64,000 bases of DNA, from NCBI GenBank assembly GCA_020631735.1, contig CM036170.1:71935737-71999736 (forward strand), read 5' to 3'. The position numbers and the translations under genes are program-made. This DNA is from Saccharum officinarum (Eukaryota > Streptophyta > Magnoliopsida > Poales > Poaceae). Below the pieces are notes generated by a model. It ran no database searches. It saw only the letters and a list, made by a program, of their open reading frames with translations, and had not been told where the DNA came from. Below, piece by piece: positions 57,458 through 64,000 of this stretch (position 1 is its first letter; every line of letters begins with the position of its first letter).

Positions 57458-57831
57458 TGTTAGATAAGTTGATGTAAACATGTAATTCGTTTGAGAAGTC
57501 GTTCAGATAGAATAGAGTCGGTAGGGATCGGCCGTAGTCGAGCCGTGCCTGGCTACGACACGGTCTGGAGTCCGTCATGAGCACGCCACGGCGCGGCGGG
57601 CGCACGGGACAACCATCGCAGTGAAACGATGTTTGTACCCGTCTCGGTGTGGCGTGTGGAGTCGGGACTGTGTTCCCAGATGTTCTTATATAAATGAACA
57701 GAGATATGAACGGGTTGTCACGTTGGCAGTAATATCTTTCGCAAGTTTCATCTAATCTAGTTCTAGCTCACGACGCGACTCGCCGTGATCACCACGTCGT
57801 CACCGGCGTGTTCTGATTGTTCGGTCTAACA
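57458..57831 (+). repeat. 3' LTR of the second copia element
   Basis: Same length as the 5' LTR with about seven substitutions. Its own TATATAAA (57687-57694) points towards the gene that starts at 58083, about 390 bp away. Confidence 0.96.
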
Positions 57832-58082
57832 AACTAGACCCGGCTGACGCTGACTTCAAATCTGAGCGGCTAGCCCAAAAACGACAACGAATCGGTCCCC
57901 AACAGACAACCTCAGGCTTTCCGATTCTTCTGTGTTCTTTATAAACGACAACCTCTGTATCCCCAACAGAGCAGCATCGATTCAGAGTTCAGAAATTCAG
58001 CTAGAACTAGAGGAACACAGGCGCTCCCGAATCCGAAAGTAGCGCTCCGCAAGGAGGAAGGAGTAAGGACCCTGCAGAGGAG
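57832..58082 (+). promoter_or_regulatory. Core promoter and leader of the 79-aa membrane protein gene
   Basis: A TTTATAAAC box at 57938-57946 lies about 140 bp before the ATG at 58083 and only about 107 bp after the end of the copia 3' LTR. The sequence between TATA box and ATG has no upstream ATG that obviously blocks translation. Confidence 0.6.
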
Positions 58083-60102
<2,020 letters not shown>

Positions 60103-61330
60103 GCCTTCAGCGCAAAACACAGCAGGAGTGAAATCTGCTGGATCTGGAATCTGAACAAGGTTCCCACAAACTTAGCGCTGTAGTGATGTGTATGATGTAG
60201 TTCCAGTATGTAAGATTCTTGCTGTTATTCTTTATTTTCATGTACTATGTGTAACAAAGGTTTGAGCGCACGATATGACCGATATCACATCCTGAGTTCT
60301 ACTGTAATTAATTCATTTTCTTGGTTTTATGTTTTGTTACTCTTGCACTGTATGTAGGCGCAGTTTGACTGCATGGTGTCACATTCATAGTACTATTAGC
60401 TTGTTTCTGCAAATTTCACTATATAAAGTTTAGAGGAAAAGGAATATGAGTCTGGCATCACATTTCTTTCATTTGAATCCATATATTTTGCTTTTCTCGT
60501 TCACTAGCTCTTCTATTTTCTTTCTTCACGCTCTCTAATAAAGTAGATAGACAGTTTGTTAACAACAGCAGGTAGTAATAGGAATAGAATCAGACAGGGT
60601 AGCAAAGCATAGAGGACGAACAGAGAAATGATTAATGTGTCTAGTTGCACTGATAGACTTCGTCTGTATCAATTGTTCCAACTAGGCCCCGACCTGAGGC
60701 TTCATTAGGAGGTCAGGAGCGTACTGATGGGTGATGAATCATGAAATGAAATGATGAAGAACAATAATGGCGCGTTTTCTTTTATTGAGCGAAAGTGGAA
60801 CAAGGAGCTGCATATTTATATTTATTTCTTTTTGCGAATACACGGAGCTTCATCTTTAGTACGTGTACTTCGTGGCGGCAACGCTGCGTTGGAACTTGGA
60901 AATAAATCAAATTGGTAATCGTCATGTGCTTCTGGTAAACGTTGGGCCCTTTTGTCCATAGCTGCTAAATGCGGACCGTAAAAAGTTGCCAATTTTACCG
61001 TGGAATGGGCTGAGATGGCACATAAACTGGGCTGAAATACTCATTTGCTTGCACGCTACCAACTGAAATGAAAGATCGAAGATCCGAAACGAGCGCCATT
61101 TCTGCTCATTAATCAAGATGGATCCCCTCTCATTCCGAAAATGAAAAACAGTGGACCAACGTGGTTAGGAATCAATCGAACTTCCATTTTTTTAAAAAAA
61201 AACAAAAGAAGTATCAAACTCGAATTCTTGATGACTAAACACTGTCGGATGCAACCATATAGGAGAGCTACCACAACCCTTTCGCACCCGGACGAATTGT
61301 TCGTCCTCCATATACCACGTTGTATAATAC
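60103..61330. other. 3' region of the small membrane protein gene and intergenic spacer
   Basis: No supported ORF. The first few hundred bases are probably the 3'UTR of the 79-aa protein gene. The spacer between the convergent genes holds nothing else recognisable. Confidence 0.5.
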
Positions 61331-61499
61331 AGCTATGAGCACGTTTACCTCCGACCAGTACATCACTCTACTATGTTTCATTTTTACACCACAAGAAGTC
61401 AAGAACCGGCAAAACAATTACACCAGAGAGACCCAAGGCTTGAAGGCTACAGAGCAGTACAGCGCTCGCCGCGGCCGCCGCTCAGCTGTCCGATCGCCC
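61331..61499 (-). other. 3'UTR of the ICR-like gene
   Basis: Sequence after the stop codon, AT-richer than the coding exon. The end is not determined. Confidence 0.4.
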
Positions 61500-62846
61500 T
61501 CATTTCTTCCACATGCCGCTGATCCTCCTGAGCACGTTGCCGTTCTTCCTGGCGGCCGCGTCGTCGTCCAATTCCTCGCAGAGGCCCGCGTACTTGCCGC
61601 CCTCCCACGACTCGCTCCGCTCCACGACCTTGCCGTTCCCGCCCTTGCCAACCGTCAGCAGCGCCATGGCTGTCTCCGCGGCCTTCCGCCACTGCTCGGC
61701 CTGCACCCGCAGGCGACGCAGCTCGGTTTCCATCTCGCCCTTCTTCGCCGCCTCCGCCGCGTCGGCCTCCGCCGTCCTCGCGGTTGCGGAGCCCTTCTCG
61801 GACTCGTACTGGCGCAGCTCCTGCTTCAGCTGCCCGTTCTCGTGCAGCGCGCCCTGCAGCTGCTTCTTCAGCGCGTCGGCCGAGCTGTCTGATCTCGTCT
61901 CCGCTTGTAGCTTCTTGTTCGCGTCCAGCGCGCTCCGTAGCTCGGATTCCTTGTCGAACAGGCTCGCCTTGAGGAAGATGACCTCGGACTTGGCGCCCTC
62001 GAGCGCCGCCGCGAGCTTGCCGTGCCGAAGGTCGGACTCTGTCTTTATCTGGTCCATGAGCTCGTACGCGCACTGCGTCTCGACGGTGCTAAGGATCTTC
62101 TCTTCTTGGTACCTGGCCTCCGCGGCCTCCAGCTCCGCCCTCAGCTCGGCGGCCTCCGACTCCGAACCCGAGCAGTTGCAGGGGCCGCTTGCGACCTTCG
62201 ACGACGTCTCCGCGATCTCGTCCTCGAGAGCCTTGACCTTGGCACGCGACTCCTCGAGCTCCTTCACCACGAGGCTGAACGAGTCCATCAGCTTGGACCC
62301 GTCCGTGAGCAGCGAATCGATGGTGGCCCGGCTCGCCTCCAGCTGCTGCTTGCACTCCTCGTGCATGGTGCGCGCCTGCGCCTCGGCCTCCTCGCTCGCC
62401 TTGAGCTTCACCCTGAGCTCGTCGATGGTGGCCAGCGCCTCCACCACGTCCTGCCGGCGGTCGGCGCGCGCCGCGGCGGCGAGCTGGACGCGGAGGCGGT
62501 GCACCTCGCCCATCGCCGCGGCCAGCGCGGTCGAGTCCGCGGCGTGCTGCTTCTGCATGGCCTCCAGCTCCGACTGCCACGAGCGGTCGCGCTCCTGCGA
62601 CAGACGACGCAGCTCCAGGAGGCGGGCCTCCTCGGCCGACGAGAGCTCGGCGAGCTGCGCCTCGGAGTCGCGCGCCTGCGCGGACGCCGCGGCGGCCTGC
62701 GCCTTGGCGTCGTCGGCCTCCTGCAAGGCCCGCTTCCTGGAGAGCTCGGAGGAATGGAGCTGCTCCTTGGCCTTCTTGAGCTCGTCTTGCAGCTGCGACA
62801 GCTGGGACTCCAGCTCTGACAGCTTCGTCGTCGGTGGCCTCCTTTT
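61500..62846 (-). CDS. ICR/RIP-type interactor of constitutively active ROPs, 3' part
   Basis: One long exon of 448 codons, from an acceptor at 62847-62848 (CACCAG|AAAAGG) to a stop at 61500. It begins KRRPPTTKLSELESQLSQLQDELKKAKEQL, the conserved start of the ICR coiled coil, and is coiled coil for most of its length (E/K/A/L-rich heptads). The C-terminus carries the ROP-binding signature QWRKAAETAMALL and the conserved basic end RKNGNVLRRISGMWKK. ICR proteins bind activated ROP GTPases at the plasma membrane and link them to exocytosis, microtubules and cell polarity. The 5' exons are not found in the remaining 1.15 kb and must lie beyond the right edge. The antisense strand is also open for 446 codons, which is due to high GC at third positions. 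All expected motifs are intact. Confidence 0.92.
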   Translation of the reverse strand, partial: KRRPPTTKLSELESQLSQLQDELKKAKEQLHSSELSRKRALQEADDAKAQAAAASAQARDSEAQLAELSSAEEARLLELRRLSQERDRSWQSELEAMQKQHAADSTALAAAMGEVHRLRVQLAAAARADRRQDVVEALATIDELRVKLKASEEAEAQARTMHEECKQQLEASRATIDSLLTDGSKLMDSFSLVVKELEESRAKVKALEDEIAETSSKVASGPCNCSGSESEAAELRAELEAAEARYQEEKILSTVETQCAYELMDQIKTESDLRHGKLAAALEGAKSEVIFLKASLFDKESELRSALDANKKLQAETRSDSSADALKKQLQGALHENGQLKQELRQYESEKGSATARTAEADAAEAAKKGEMETELRRLRVQAEQWRKAAETAMALLTVGKGGNGKVVERSESWEGGKYAGLCEELDDDAAARKNGNVLRRISGMWKK

Positions 62847-63760
62847 CTGGTGATTTCATTGCACACAAGGACAAATTAATGCCGACAAGATCACTGATGG
62901 TAATATTAGTACTGTACTCCTCAAACTCCGTTTGAAAGACCGCGGGTGATTTGATTTCCACAGTGACAGTTTTTTCCGCTTCTCCTATATTGCCTGAATT
63001 TCAATATGATTTCAGACGACAGTCTCATTACTCATACAACCAACTAGTATAAGTAAATTGTTAATTTTATGATTTATGATTTGTCTTTGTAACATAATAT
63101 ATCAACTTTTTGTCCTTGTCTTCGTGCTAGAAGGGATTAGATTTTGTCAACTTTGTGGTTTTGTCTAACGGGTTTTTTGTTCTCGAAACAAAAAATTACA
63201 GATTACGCCTACATAAATTGCAATGAACTAAACCTGTAATATATATATGTTATAACTGTCGCTTCAAAGGAAGCTAAAATTGAAGACACCTGAAATTTAG
63301 AAAGTCCCCCCTTTTTGTAGGGAGACACAGACGAGCTTAATCAATGCAGTGGTCATGAGAAATGCTGTTGTTGTGTTAACTGTCTAACTCATCTCCAGTA
63401 TCCAGAAAAAAACATATAGTTGTTCAAATGTCGGCAACAATCTTGCTACAAAATGCTAGTTGATAATTCTTATTAGTTTTCTGTACAAGAAAATGACTAG
63501 CATAATGGGATATATTGTAACAGATAGCCTAACTATCAGAGTGTTTAAAATGTGCAACTGCCAAATTAGCCTTCCTATTTTCAGGGTGTTTCTCAATATC
63601 GTAATCAGTACAGATAGAGAATAAAACACCGGTGTCAATTACGGTTCCTGGTCCCGGTCCCAAACAGAGCTTGAGTCAGTTCTATCAGATACGCCTGTTT
63701 TGCCGTTGGTTGCAGCGACACTGGTGGTAGCAGAACTGGTACCGCTATCTTAATCCACCA
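62847..63760 (-). other. Intron (part) of the ICR-like gene
   Basis: AT-rich, without coding ORF. It is read as the intron preceding the large ICR exon because the upstream ICR N-terminal motif (family type SPVTEKK) is not found here. Confidence 0.5.
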
Positions 63761-63763
63761 GGT

Positions 63764-64000
63764 GCCTGTTTAGATACCAAATTTTCTCCCAAATTCCACT
63801 ATGCAAAAAGAAGATTCCCCGGCACATCAAAATGTCAGTACATGCATGAAGTACTAAATGTAGATGAAATAAAAAACTAATTGTACAGTTTTGTTGTACT
63901 TTGCGAGACGAATCTTTTGAGCCTAATTAGTCAATGTTTGGACAAAAATTCACGAATACAAACAAAATGCTACAGTGAAGAAGACTTTACTGTGCAGATT
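63764..64000. mobile_element. MITE of the TGTTTAGATACC family, cut by the window edge
   Basis: Starts near GTGCCTGTTTAGATACCAAATTTTC. It contains the family motifs AGTACTAAATGTAGATGA, AAAAACTAATTGTACAGTTT and GCGAGACGAATCTTTTGAGC, as in 46.8-47.7 kb. The right end is outside the window. Confidence 0.6.

Larger units (their letters stand above)
48008..57831 (+). mobile_element. Ty1/copia retrotransposon, inactivated, interrupted by a solo LTR
   Basis: Two 374-bp LTRs (48008-48381 and 57458-57831) with TG...CA ends and the 5-bp duplication AACTA (48003-48007 and 57832-57836). A PBS follows the 5' LTR. Gag, protease, integrase, RT and RNase H follow in copia order. Without the nested 4.67-kb LTR the element is about 5.1 kb, a normal size. 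The two LTRs differ at about 7 of 374 positions by eye, so insertion is fairly recent. Lesions: the nested LTR in gag-pol, a substituted protease active site, a frameshift at about 55.38 kb and a stop at 56219. The element lies just upstream of the 58.08-60.10 kb gene in the same orientation. Confidence 0.95.

Noticed and set aside
61513..62853. 446-codon open frame on the plus strand opposite the ICR-like exon
   Set aside because: It is a shadow of the GC-rich ICR coding strand, rich in Ser/Ala/Arg, with no domain or start context. The minus strand has the diagnostic QWRKAA and C-terminal motifs.

Overview
This is a plant nuclear window, almost certainly from a grass (Poaceae) and probably a panicoid grass of the sorghum/sugarcane type. 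The genus is inferred, not proven. Genes are split by short GT-AG introns, GC-rich 5' regions alternate with AT-rich spacers, and nested LTR retrotransposons and small DNA transposons of grass type fill the space. I see no bacterial operon, CRISPR array, rRNA or intact tRNA gene.

Layout from left to right. 1-8.4 kb is sparse: a possible 51-aa small ORF with a TATA box (3.34-3.50 kb, -), a hAT-type MITE (5.09-5.61 kb) and a broken three-exon ClpS-like gene (5.73-6.57 kb, -). 8.99-12.07 kb (+) is an apparently intact eight-exon HDA14-type deacetylase (430 aa) with a tRNA-derived SINE upstream of its coding start. 12.3-14.4 kb is a decayed retroelement 3' ORF.

14,584-30,048 is a complete but inactivated Ty1/copia element of SIRE/Maximus type on the minus strand. 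It has 1.6-kb LTRs, an ATACT target duplication, an iMet PBS, a PPT, gag, pol and an env-like 3' ORF. A related 2.06-kb solo LTR sits inside it with a TCCGG duplication. Both LTR families carry arrays of the CpG-rich palindrome GACCGGACGCGTCCGGTC just upstream of the LTR TATA box.

31.76-34.20 kb (-) is a five-exon IQD-family calmodulin-binding protein (495 aa). 36-47.9 kb is gene-poor. It holds several DNA transposons with clear TIRs and target duplications (PIF/Harbinger-like, hAT-like and a GGCCTTGTTTAG family), some with GC-rich internal cargo. It also holds a chimera of an ELI1-like PPR gene fragment fused to a GT61 glycosyltransferase fragment.

48,008-57,831 (+) is a second copia element (374-bp LTRs, AACTA duplication). 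It is inactivated and interrupted in gag by a 4.67-kb solo LTR of Ty3-like appearance (GATTC duplication). This nest lies about 110 bp upstream of the TATA box of a three-exon gene for a 79-aa membrane protein (58.08-60.10 kb, +). 61.50-62.85 kb (-) is the 3' part of an ICR/RIP-type ROP-GTPase interactor whose 5' exons lie beyond the right edge.

The genes do not form a pathway. Four genes (HDA14-like, IQD, small membrane protein, ICR-like) look functional and sit among nested insertions. No clearly new molecular system is evident. The most unusual observations are the palindrome arrays in LTR promoters, the PPR/GT61 chimera, and the small ORF at 3.4 kb.
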